Shown here: piece after piece, positions 55,274-64,000 of the stretch
How the letters are laid out: the number at the start of each line of letters is the position of its first letter
How positions within the stretch are numbered: the stretch's first letter is position 1
Source of the DNA: Pollenia angustigena
Taxonomy: Eukaryota; Arthropoda; Insecta; Diptera; Polleniidae
NCBI GenBank assembly: GCA_930367215.1
Contig: OV884057.1
Coordinates: forward strand, 107,905,284-107,969,283
Reading direction: 5' to 3'
Length of the DNA stretch: 64,000 nucleotides
Notes under the pieces: generated by a model
Seen by the model: only the letters and a program-made list of their open reading frames with translations
What the model was told of the DNA's origin: nothing
Databases searched by the model: none
Program-made: the position numbers and the translations under genes

Positions 55274-55941
55274 AGTGGTTTTCACACCGGGCTGGTTAGT
55301 TTGTTAGTCGTTAATCGTTACTTTTTTACACGCATTTTGTTTTTGTATATTTAACGCGCTACCGGATTAACATTTAACAAATTAACGACACGGCACCCCT
55401 GATAAAATAGTTGTTAGTTGGTAACTCACAATCAGCTATTGCAGTTTGTGCTGGTTCACACAGGTCAAGTTTACTTGAACAGTTTTATTTAAATTTTCTT
55501 TTGAACTTGCGTTCACGTTCATGCACAAAATTAATTTTTGTTTTCTTTTCCTTCAACTTTGTAGATTTTTATTATATTACGGATGAAAAAAGAAAAGAAA
55601 AATACAAAACTGACTGGTACGGTCAAGTATGTACCCCTTTCCATTCTCTTTACCCCTCTCCCCTAAAAGCTCAAGACTTGAAGAGTCAAACTTGACCTGT
55701 GTGAACCAGCACTTTCTAAATAATTTTAATAAAAAAGTCATTTGTGATACATTTCTAAAAAATATTTGTGTTTTGGCAATTTTCTTGTACACTGAGAGTA
55801 AGTATGTTAATTAAATGATTTTTTTATTTTAAAGTTACCAGACTAACAAAGTTTTAAAAAGGGGGTCGTTCACAGTTGGCAACTTTAACAAATTAACAAA
55901 CTACCGAGTAACAAATTAACAAGTTCGGTGTGAATACCACT
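55274..55941. mobile_element. MITE with another MITE inside
   Basis: AGTGGTTTTCACACCGGGCT at the left is inverted as AGTGGTATTCACACCGAACT at the right, with AAT (or TA) next to both ends. Subterminal GTTAGTTTGTTAGTCG / AACAAATTAACAAAC motifs repeat in both arms. Without the inner insert (55448-55712) it is about 400 bp. Confidence 0.75.
55448..55712. mobile_element. Inner MITE, 265 bp
   Basis: Inverted ends GTGCTGGTTCACACAGGTCA on both sides (perfect over about 25 bp, continuing AGTTT). It lies wholly within the MITE 55274-55941. The plus and minus ORFs crossing it are chance. Confidence 0.8.
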
Positions 55942-55964
55942 AATTTTTTTTTGTCATTAAAAAC

Positions 55965-56175
55965 TGTTGTTATAAACATATTTTATTCTGTTTGTAAAAC
56001 ACTTTATTGTTTTATACTTGTTTGTTTTTTTTTATAAATTGATATATTGATTTTTTTTTATGTTTTGAATATTTTGTTATTGTGATATAAAAAATTTTGT
56101 GAGATTGAAAATTGTAATAAACTTTCCTGTGTTCTTTGATTTTTTAAATAATTATTTTATTAATATAAAATAAGA
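55965..56175 (+). repeat. Copia 5' LTR (211 bp)
   Basis: Starts TGTTGTTATAAACATA and ends ATAAAATAAGA, immediately before the primer site. Near-identical to 59662-59870. It should carry the promoter and poly(A) signal. Confidence 0.95.
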
Positions 56176-56192
56176 GGTTATGGGCCCAGCAC
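56176..56192 (+). promoter_or_regulatory. Copia primer-binding site (initiator Met tRNA half)
   Basis: GGTTATGGGCCCAGCAC directly follows the LTR. Drosophila copia uses an internal half of initiator Met tRNA with GGTTATGGGCCCAG, so this is the same type of primer. Confidence 0.8.
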
Positions 56193-56239
56193 GCTTCCAC
56201 TGCGCAAAGAGTTGGGAATTTATTTGTATTAAAAATCAA

Positions 56240-57790
56240 TATTACAAGGTCAGTATCAAATTTGTCTCAAGTTGAGTCAGGACTTCTTTGGCATCGTCGT
56301 ATGGGTCATATTAGTCAACAAGCTTATGATGATTTAATAAAATATGATATGGCAGTTGGTATACCTAATCAAATACAATTAGATTTTTGTGAAATTTGTA
56401 CTCAAAGTAAACAATGTCGTGAACCATTTAATGGAACCATTTAATATAAGAGCGGCCCGTCCTTTAGAACAAATACACTCAGATGTGTGTGGTCCAATAA
56501 GTCCTACATCATATAACGGTTCAAATTATTTTGTATCATTTATTGATGACTATACCCATTTTGCACGTACATAACAAAAACAAGTCTGAGGTTTTTGAAA
56601 AATTCAAAGAATATAATGCTCTTGTAAATGCTAAGTTTTGAAGTAACATTTCTACATTAACTATTGATCAGGGTCGGGAGTATAAATCAAATAAAATGAT
56701 TATGTATTGTAAAAATAAAGGTATTCAAGTCGCAGAAGCTATGGCTTATACTCCTCAGCAAAATGGCGTAGCAGAGATGTTTAATCGTACTTTAATCGAA
56801 AAAGTTCGTGCAGCGAAGCAGTATATACTAAAGGGCTGCAAGAATACATTCATTTGTTTATTACACACAAGCATTCCAATATTCATTCAAATATTTAAAT
56901 AGTTAAGTACTGGTTTACAGAGTTTAAGAGTTAAAACATAAAAGAGAGTGTAGTCTGTGTTTTACTTTATCACAACAAAGGCACACATTCTATTTACTCT
57001 TTTTCTTTGAATATTTATTTACTCAATTTGAAAATGCAAACACACACAAGTATATGGTAACAGTTACCTGTGTGCAAGAAATACTACATAGTAAAATTAG
57101 TACTTATGTTTATTCTCATTACAAATATATCTCTATCAAACAGAATTTTGCAACAAAAATTATAAAAATTGGATTAAAAGTATATTAAAAAGGACTTTTA
57201 AATTCTTGCGTTTTACGTTTTCGATTTCCATAACAAAAGTTGCTAGTAATAATATTAATGTATTCATGTTATGAGTAAAACATTCAAATAATATTATATT
57301 CGAAACTTATACACATTTTATTATGTCTGTTTTATTTGAATGTGGTAGTATTTGTTTCTGTTTAAATACAGTTGTTTTCTTTTCTCTTTTGCCTTGTGTG
57401 TTTATTCATTTGTTTTTTTAACATAAAATGTAAAGCACTGCGTACTTAAATCGTTTGTTGTACTTAACTTTACCTACTTAAAAAACAAATGAATGTATTC
57501 ATATGCCTTTTAAATGTAGTCATGCAGACCTTTAGTATATACCAGCACTTATTTAATAAATAGAAGCCCGACAAAATCATTATCGTGCAATAAAACACCT
57601 GCAGAAATGTGGTTCAATGCAAAACCTGATTTAACAAAACTAAAAGTATTTGGATGTTCTGTATTTACATGGATTCCAAACCAAAAAAGAAAAAAATTGG
57701 ATCCTAAAAGCAAAAAATATATTATGGTTGGTTATTGTCCAAATGGTTACAGACTATGGGATATGGAGAACAATATGTATTGTTATTCTG
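56240..57790 (+). pseudogene. Copia integrase, interrupted by a MITE
   Basis: Begins LLWHRRMGHISQQ and CEICTQSKQ (zinc-binding HHCC). After a frame change near 56440 comes PLEQIHSDVCGPI with the first catalytic Asp, then a stop (TAA after FART, 56572), ISTLTIDQGREY with the second Asp, and PQQNGVAEMFNRTLIEKVRA with the catalytic Glu. The MITE at 56821-57542 follows. Downstream, TYLINRSPTKSL and LKVFGCSVFTW (57543-57790) resume the integrase tail. At least two frame changes and a stop. The start lacks gag and protease; the deletion joins the leader straight to integrase. Confidence 0.85.
56821..57542. mobile_element. MITE in Copia integrase, 722 bp
   Basis: Inverted ends GTATATACTAAAGGGCTGCA (left) and GTATATACTAAAGGTCTGCA (right, reverse complement). 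Further in AATACATTCATTTGTTT is also inverted (56845; inverse 57487). Inside, 57195-57230 contains TTCTTGCGTTTTACGTTTTCGATTTCC, which resembles one end of the MITE family at 30297-30499. No transposase. Confidence 0.8.
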
Positions 57791-59608
57791 TCGCGTGATT
57801 GTAAATTTGATGAATTAAATTATCCCTACAAATATATTGAAACGAAAAATACCAAAATACAATTAGTAGAACGAGATAATAATGATGATACAAATATTTT
57901 AGACACAGAAATTATAGAACCAAATCAACAAGAGGGGGAAGGAGATAGTGGTGTTGTTTCCGTTGAAGTTGTAGCTGAAACACATTCTGTATGCGGCTCT
58001 GAAACCTCAGAACAAGAAGAAACTAAAGTTCATCAAGAGCTAAGAAGAAGTTCCCGAAAAAGAAAGCCGCCAAGTAGATTTATCGATTTGTATAATTCCA
58101 TTTTTGAAGCTATTGGTCGTGAAGATGTTCCTAGCTCATTTTCGGACATTGAAAATTCCCAAAATAGAGAACAGTGGCTTAAAGCTGTTAAAGCTGAATT
58201 AGATTCAATGAAGAAAAACAAAGTTTGGAATGTTGCAAATAAACCTCAAGATAAAAGACTTCTAAAAACTAAATGGGTCTTTGTCATTAAATCTGATTCA
58301 AGTGGTAAACCTGTTCGATTTAAAACAAGATTAGTTGCAAAAGGTTTCTTACAAAAGTTCGGAGCTGATTATGACGAAACCTATGCTCCTGTGGCAAAAT
58401 TAAGTACGTTGCGTACAGTGTTGGCTGTTGGTGTTAAAAGAGGATACACGTTTTATCAGTTAGATGTAAAATCGGCATTTTTGCATGGAGAATTCAAAGA
58501 AGATATTTACATGGAAATTCCAGAAGGTATGACAGCTGAACCTGGAATGTCTTTAAAATTAAATAAATCAATATATGGATTAAAACAAAGTCCAAGATGT
58601 TGGAATCAAAAGATTAACAATGTTCTTGAAGAACTTGGTTTTGTAAGATCTCAACACGATTATTGTCTCTATACAAGCTTCATTAATGAGAAAGTGATAT
58701 TGCTACTTCTTTATGTGGATGACGTTTTAATTTCTGGAAATGATTTAGATAATATTGAACGTGTAAAGAAAAAACTATCCGAAGTGTTTGAAATGTCTGA
58801 CTGTGGTAAATTGCAATATTATCTTGGCATAAAAATTGATTACAATATCGAAAATGGTGAAATGTATCTAAGTCAAACTTCTGGTATTGAGAAAATTTTA
58901 TTAAAGTTTGCTATGACAGAATGTAATATTACTGATACACCAATGGAAAAAGGTCTCCAACTACCACAAAAAGATAATGGATCTTTTGACAAACCATATC
59001 GAGAACTCCTAGGGAGTTTAATGTATTTAATGTTATGTGTGCGACCTGATATTTGTTATGCTGTTGGATAAATGGGTCGATACCAAGAGAACTTTGGTGA
59101 AGAGCATTGGACTACCCTAAAACGGATTCTGAGATATCTAAAAGGAACTAAGATGCTTAAGTTAAAATTTGACAACAGTTATAAGAGTGATGATGTGCTA
59201 GTTGGTTACGTAGATGCTGATTGGGCTTCTAATACAATTGATCGAAAATCAACAAGTGGTTATATTTATTATGTGTATGGATGTCCAGTGTCTTGGTGTA
59301 GTAAAAAACAAACTACAGTTGCTGTTTCTTCGAGTGAGGCTGAATACATAGCTCTTAGTTTGGCTACTTCAGAAGGATTGTGGTTGAAAGGCATTTTAAA
59401 TGATACGAAGGTTACAACAACTAGCCAACCAATTTTGATTTATGAAGATAATGCTGGTTGTATTGCTATGGCGAAAAATGCTGAATCTAAAAGGTCAAAG
59501 CATATTGACATTAAACACCATTTCATAAGAGATCATGTATTAAAGGGTCATCTCAAGATCCAACATATTTGTACTAAGAAACAAGTTATTTACAAAAGCG
59601 TTAGATAA
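57791..59608 (+). pseudogene. Copia reverse transcriptase and RNase H
   Basis: RT: WVFVIKSDSSGKPVRFKTRL, YDETYAPVAKLSTLRTVLAV, FYQLDVKSAFLHGEF (first Asp), KQSPRCWNQKI and LLLLYVDDVLISGNDL (YVDD). A single TAA stop at 59069-59071 (where Copia normally has AVGYLGRY) is followed by GRYQENFGEEHW and RNase H with GYVDADWASNTIDRKSTSGY and SSSEAEYIALSLA, plus EDNAGCIAMA and HIDIKHHFIRD. Otherwise open for about 600 codons. The one stop is the main visible defect. The tail of RNase H shifts frame at 59580 near the end. Confidence 0.9.
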
Positions 59609-59661
59609 AAATAACTTTGCTGCAATTAGAGATTTGTTAAAATTATCTAATTGAGAGGGGC

Positions 59662-59870
59662 TGTTGTTATAAACATATTTTATTCTGTTTGTAAAACACT
59701 TTATTGTTTTATACTTGTTTGTTTTTTTTATAAATTGATATATTGATTTTTTTTATGTCTTGAATATTTTGTTATTGTGAAATAAAAAATTTTGTGAGAT
59801 TGAAAATTGTAATAAACTTTCCTGTGTTCTTTGATTTTTTAAATAATTATTTTATTAATATAAAATAAGA
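59662..59870 (+). repeat. Copia 3' LTR (209 bp)
   Basis: Second copy of the LTR, right after the polypurine tract. AAAAC follows. Confidence 0.95.
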
Positions 59871-59875
59871 AAAAC

Positions 59876-60410
59876 TTATTTAATTTTGTTAATTTTTTCA
59901 ATTTTATTCAATAATTTTTATTTTTAAGCTTTTTATTTGCCGCTGTTTGTTCTTACAAAATTTTTGTAAGAACAAATATTTATTTGCCTTAAAACGAGGA
60001 AAATATTTGACGTTAAATGGTCACATTAGGAGCATTTTTGTTTGCTAGCAAATAATTTTGTTTGCCCAAAATCAGCTGTTTTACTGTTTGCCCCTCAAAA
60101 ATATTTTGTGGTCAGATTAGGGCAAACAAATATTTGATATTTTCTGTCAAATGTTTGCCATATGTGACCGTACCTTTACACAATAAATTAATAGTGAAAA
60201 AAAGAGATCTTATTCTGACTACATTAAATACATTTTATGAGCTACTGTTCTATAAAAAACTGATTTAAGCCAAAATAACAATACAAAAACTACTCATAAA
60301 CATCTATTAAATATACATTTAAAAGATTTGCTAAATTGGCAAAAATCAAAAAATAGCACAATAACTACTCATGAAACCTATTTTATGAATTTTGAAGATT
60401 AGCCGAATAC
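59876..60410. other. Interval with hairpin and a possible MITE, no gene
   Basis: A 14 bp perfect palindromic arm pair TTGTTCTTACAAAA / TTTTGTAAGAACAA at about 59947-59975. At 60019-60169 GGTCACATTAGGAGCATTTTTG pairs loosely with the inverse of ..ATGTTTGCCATATGTGACC. Evidence for a MITE is weak. Confidence 0.4.
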
Positions 60411-61480
60411 ATCACCATCTAAGCTTGCTGTATTGTTGGGAGTATCCAAACCATTTACAGTCGTTGCATTAATAACCGAGCTATCATTTGCTGCTTCCTC
60501 ACCATTCCCCGAACCATCATCCAATAAATCAACACATTGTTGTACATCAAGAAGTTTTTCAGAGCCATTAAAAAATATAATGTTTACTTTTGGTATATCA
60601 CCATTTTAAGCTTAAACTTCAGAATTAATTTTTCCTTCAAGAGTTTTCTACAAATTTACAAAATTGATAACAATTTAATTGAAGCAGGGGCAAGATGATC
60701 ATTGAGAAATATGATGTTTTCAGCAGCCTCATGAAAAGAATTGGCATTTGTCGCCAAAGGCCTTGCTATAACAATATCTTTAGCTAACATAGGATTAGCA
60801 CGATTAAAAAAATTAGCCATTATGCAATCTCTCACAAAGACAGAGTTAAATTTGACCAAAACAGATTTACCACTGGCAATATAACAACAATGATTAATGT
60901 CTATAGGGCAAAGTTGTATGTTACAGATAGAGGCTATTTTCATAACTGGCTCACGCAGATTTTTTATTCCTATTGGCAGTCCTTTAATTATTACATTTGC
61001 CCGATTTTGCCTTCTTTGAAAAATATTAAATTTGGTATCATAGTTACAAATTTTGGTAGCAGTATTATTATTAACCAAATTATTAGTAAGACTACGTTTT
61101 TTCATTTCACTTTCCAATTGCATCACTTTTTCTGCATATTCCAACCGAAAAGTTTCAATAATTTTGTTGACTTTTATTTGCAAAACCTCTACAGCATTCT
61201 GTAGTTGCTTATCAACAACATCTTTATAACTTTGGTGTTGTTTTTCCAACGAGGAGGATAGTTCCAGAAAACTAGAACGTAGCTCATTACAAACATGTAT
61301 AGTTCAACATGTATACGTAAACATCTTACTTTTATACAAGTATGAGTGGAATTCTTTACACACTTTAATGCAAGTGATATGAAAGAACTTCCCGCATACT
61401 CCGCAGCCAATGCTATTTTGATTGTGTTTAACATCTTTCTCACATTTAGGGCATGAATACTTTTCACTTACTGGAGCAAT
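60411..61480 (-). pseudogene. PHD finger / coiled-coil / FP-type protein, decayed (LINE ORF1 or derived)
   Basis: Minus strand, in order. About 61456-61330 has KYSCPKCEKDVKHNQNS, IGCGVCGKFFHITCI and CKEFHS, cysteine/histidine spacing of a PHD-type finger. The main open frame (61249-60656, 197 aa) begins with a helical region EKQHQSYKDVVDKQLQN and KVMQLESEMKKRS (coiled coil), then RRQNRANVIIKGLPIG and VLVKFNSVFVRDCIM and FLNDHLAPASIKLLS, the pattern of the FP-type domain of some LINE ORF1 proteins. A stop is followed by CRKLLKEK, then a frameshift to DIPKVNIIFFNGSEKLLDVQ and an acidic tail ending near 60408. A frame change separates finger and coil. No endonuclease/RT is adjacent, so it is either an orphan ORF1 or a gene derived from one. 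Confidence 0.6.
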
Positions 61481-61750
61481 TTTTACATTAAATATTTTAC
61501 AAATAAAGCATAAGCAATTGGCGCAATTTTATTTCACTTTTTCTTTTCCTCCCCCTTTCTATACACCTTTTCTTCATACAGCAACAGATTTGTAAACTAC
61601 TTATATTTAGCAGTTTTTCTTCAAAATTTAGGTATAAATATTTTTTTTACTGATAAACGCTTTACCAATTACTCAATAAATATATTTTCTATTCTGGGAT
61701 CGAAAATTTTGTTTATCTTAACATGACCAGTGTTGTCAATTTTTCCAATT
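61481..61750. other. AT-rich spacer
   Basis: No gene or repeat recognised. Confidence 0.3.
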
Positions 61751-61752
61751 GA

Positions 61753-62178
61753 AATGGATAATCATTCAAAAAGCAAATTTCGATCTACCAAAGGTTAAAT
61801 ACAATTTGGTTTAAGGATTGATCAAGGCGAATTCATGTAAACGGTGGTATCGATACTGCAACAATTAACAACACCAAAAACACATCAATGTATTTTGTTG
61901 CTGCTTTCGTTGGCCGATAAGTCAAAAACACAAGTAACTTTTGACATTCCTCTCTCTAATTTAAAAAAAAAGTAGCACAGCTGTGTTTTCAACGCCACCT
62001 GAAAGTCAATTCGCCTTGGGATTGATGTTTGACTATTGACGTCAGCAGTCGTCGATGGCTGCGAGTGTTAAACGTCAAGCCCTTTGAGGAGATTGAGTGG
62101 TTGCAATCGAAACATGTAAGGGTTACCTGTCCGTAGAAACGCCTGGGTTCGAGCCCAGCTTCAGTCAGGAATGAAAAA
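61753..62178 (+). repeat. tRNA-like SINE, copy 2 (with MITE)
   Basis: Same sequence as 54024-54245, including GGGTTCGAGCCC (62149), split at GGATTGAT by a 196 bp MITE. Differences between the copies are few. Confidence 0.65.
61823..62018. mobile_element. hAT-type MITE, 196 bp, TSD GGATTGAT
   Basis: Inverted ends CAAGGCGAATT / AATTCGCCTTG and an exact 8 bp duplication GGATTGAT (61815-61822, 62019-62026). The other SINE copy (about 54083) has a single GGATTGAT there, proving the insertion. Confidence 0.95.
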
Positions 62179-62341
62179 TTATCAATAAATTTTAATTAAT
62201 TTCATGTTGTAAAATTCCTTTCTTCATAAAAATAATTTAATGAAAATTAAATTTGATGAACTTTAGCCTAATTGAAAATATTAAAAAATTTGGATTAAAA
62301 AATATATATAAATTTGAAAATTTATATAACATATTCATATA

Positions 62342-62553
62342 CGGGCATGTTCTATAAAGCGAAATCAAGAAAAATTGAAATCGATGAAGATTTTTAATTA
62401 TTTTTATTTTAAATAAACGTAGCTTTTCCTGATTCCAAAAGTAGTATTGGTAAAGTTAAGTGGTTCCTTAAAGTATATAATATGTAAAAGAAAATACATA
62501 CAAAAATTTGCTTGAATCAATTTCAGGAGATTTCGATTTCCAGAACATGGCCG
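62342..62553. mobile_element. MITE, 212 bp, ATA duplication (family of 30297)
   Basis: CGGGCATGTTCTATAAAGCG and the inverse of the right end, CGGCCATGTTCTGGAAATCG, pair as terminal repeats. ATA flanks both sides, as in the 30297-30499 copy. Confidence 0.7.
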
Positions 62554-63060
62554 ATAAGCCTTGTTTAAGGTGGGTCCGAAGCTACTTATGAAGGCTTTTC
62601 TCCGAAAACTCTGTAATTGGCGACGGTTTTATCGACTGCGTCAGAGTGCTTATCACTAAAGCCTACTCTTTGATCCAGAGGTTCTCTTTTGTAGCGTTGG
62701 ATCAAGAAGGTCTTTCCGGATCTGCCTGAGAAGGGGTATCCTATCCGTAAGGTAGAAGTTGGGGTGGCTAATGCGGTAGCATCAAAGCAGATATTGATTT
62801 GTCATCATAAAGTGTCATCGCACTGGTAAGATCTTCCTGTCCACATGTAGTTGGTCAACAGAAGACATGAGGAGACATCATGTTGCCGTTCTCAGAACGG
62901 CATTTTCGCAGGTTTTCAGGTTCTTCCACTGCGTCTCATATTCGATGACCACGTTGGTGCTGCATTGTTAACCACAGACCGACCTTTCGACATGTAAGTC
63001 GTTAAGTTGGTGTTAGTTGATTCCCCAAGTGCTGCCGGCTAGCTAATGCAGATTGAATAA
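62554..63060. other. GC-richer block of unknown identity
   Basis: Base composition is clearly higher in GC than its neighbours. The minus strand has a frame open for roughly 70 codons (about 62795-62590), with no domain I recognise. A perfect hairpin TGCCGTTCT-C-AGAACGGCA lies at about 62884-62902. It ends beside a short A run (63059-63067). It could be the 3' part of a LINE or another repeat, but I cannot assign it. Confidence 0.4.
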
Positions 63061-64000
63061 AAAAAAACCAGATTGAATAAAATTAACCTTTGGGTGGCGT
63101 AAATTATTATAAATTGGCTAAAGATTCTCTTTTCCTTGGGGAATTGAAATCGAGAAGTCTTTTGCCAATGATAATTTCAACCGCTTGTCAGAGGATTATA
63201 AATATTGGGGTTTAAAAGAGAAGAAAGAAATCAGGGGATTAGTTTTCTTTTCTTTGTGTAGGGGATTTTACCTTTTAACGTTGCTGTTTCTCACATTCAA
63301 TGAGAAGAAGTTGAGTTTTTTTTTTATTTAAATAAATTTATTTCACAATAAGTTAACAGTATGGGTTGAGGTATGAGCGGTTCGTCTGCTCAATTGAAGT
63401 GTTAAGAATGAAGTAAAAAGTAAAGCTATATTTTAAACTTGTTCAACCTCGGCCTTTTATCCACACCGAAGGTTGGATAAGTTTTTTTCCTTTCGTTTAC
63501 TTTTTGACGTGTACTAAATTGTACACTTAAAGAAATTTTTCACTTGACTATAGTTAACTTCAAGCAGGCATTGAACTCACCACTTTAATCCAATCAAGTT
63601 AGCAATTTAAAATTCAAATTCATAAATGAAATAATTAACGTATTTATAAAATTTAAAGGTTTTATAAAGTAAACAATTCAATATAATAATATTTACAATT
63701 CCAAAAAATATATATAATTCAGGGAAAATACAAAGGTTTAATGAAATAAGAAAATAAGAAAACGAAAAAATGTAAATGTGAACAATGTAAATTGTACACA
63801 GATAGCTGTGGTATTTTTTTCCAATTGCTGCTTTCTTTGAGTACTCGAAGCAAATTGGTCTACTAAAGGGCTAAATTTCGTGGCTAGAAAAATATATTAT
63901 ACATCAATGTGTAGGTAGGGATGTAGGTAGAAAGGCTGGTGTGAAGTCACACCTTCACCCAGAGACCAATATGGTCCATTGTGACGCCTTATTTAGAGAT
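63061..64000. other. Right end of the window, no gene seen
   Basis: CAGATTGAATAAAA occurs twice (63048, 63070) around an A run. The rest is AT-rich. The final 70 bases (TGTGAAGTCACACCTTCACC, ACCAATATGGTCCATTGTGA) hold small palindromes and are GC-richer, perhaps the start of another repeat. Confidence 0.35.

Larger units (their letters stand above)
55965..59870 (+). mobile_element. Copia LTR retrotransposon, gag/protease deleted, TSD AAAAC
   Basis: LTRs at 55965-56175 and 59662-59870, 5 bp duplication AAAAC on both sides (55960-55964, 59871-59875), primer site and polypurine tract (GAGAGGGG, 59653-59660) present. Internal order integrase-RT-RNase H is Copia. There is no gag or protease: integrase begins about 60 bases after the primer site. 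A 720 bp MITE interrupts integrase. The two LTRs differ by two substitutions and two single-base indels. Confidence 0.95.

Overview
The window is nuclear DNA of a higher fly (Diptera, most likely a schizophoran). This rests on one intact Cdk1/cdc2 exon at 31.4-31.9 kb that is close to the Drosophila protein as I remember it, on AT-rich sequence (about 30% GC by eye), and on insect-type mobile elements (Jockey, LOA-like, BEL/Pao, Copia, hAT, piggyBac, mariner and many MITEs). Apart from that exon I see no host gene. The region looks like repeat-dense, possibly pericentromeric, heterochromatin, or a very large intron of Cdk1.

Layout. 0-8 kb: a LOA-like LINE scrap, a 2.9 kb inverted-repeat element, several MITEs, and a decayed piggyBac transposase. 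8-12.6 kb: two copies of a GC-richer LOA-type LINE (one badly decayed, one with endonuclease, RT and a stub of RNase H) and a BEL integrase scrap. 13.0-21.9 kb: one BEL/Pao element on the minus strand with integrase, RNase H, RT, protease and gag, a Lys-type primer site and a 5' LTR. Its RT is split by a 2.2 kb DNA transposon with about 490 bp terminal inverted repeats that carries a broken arthropod repeat-family ORF. 22.0-30.6 kb: a stack of nested insertions. An old element with a second arthropod repeat-family ORF is split by two hAT elements, each with an exact 8 bp target duplication. The first hAT holds a pogo-like element that holds a mariner; the second holds a MITE and a 5'-truncated Jockey.

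31.4-31.9 kb: the Cdk1 exon. 32.4-33.8 kb: a TTTGTTTA-type simple array. 33.8-46.4 kb: a giant inverted repeat whose arms are about 1.1 kb of unique sequence plus arrays of a roughly 103 bp satellite. The right array was invaded by a complete 4.7 kb Jockey-type LINE with both ORFs open, a 13 bp target duplication and a recognisable Inr/DPE promoter. 47-50 kb: four MITE-like elements and a stray copy of the giant repeat's arm. 50.1-52.7 kb: eight copies of a 331 bp satellite with a three-unit higher-order pattern.

53-64 kb: simple repeats, two copies of a tRNA-like SINE (one holding a MITE with an 8 bp duplication), a MITE inside a MITE, a Copia element with near-identical LTRs but no gag, a PHD-finger/coiled-coil/FP-type ORF remnant, and an unassigned GC-richer block. 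The elements do not form a pathway. Their nesting gives a relative insertion history, and the intact Jockey and the Copia LTR pair are the youngest events. All reading was by eye; family names come from memory of motifs, not from searches.
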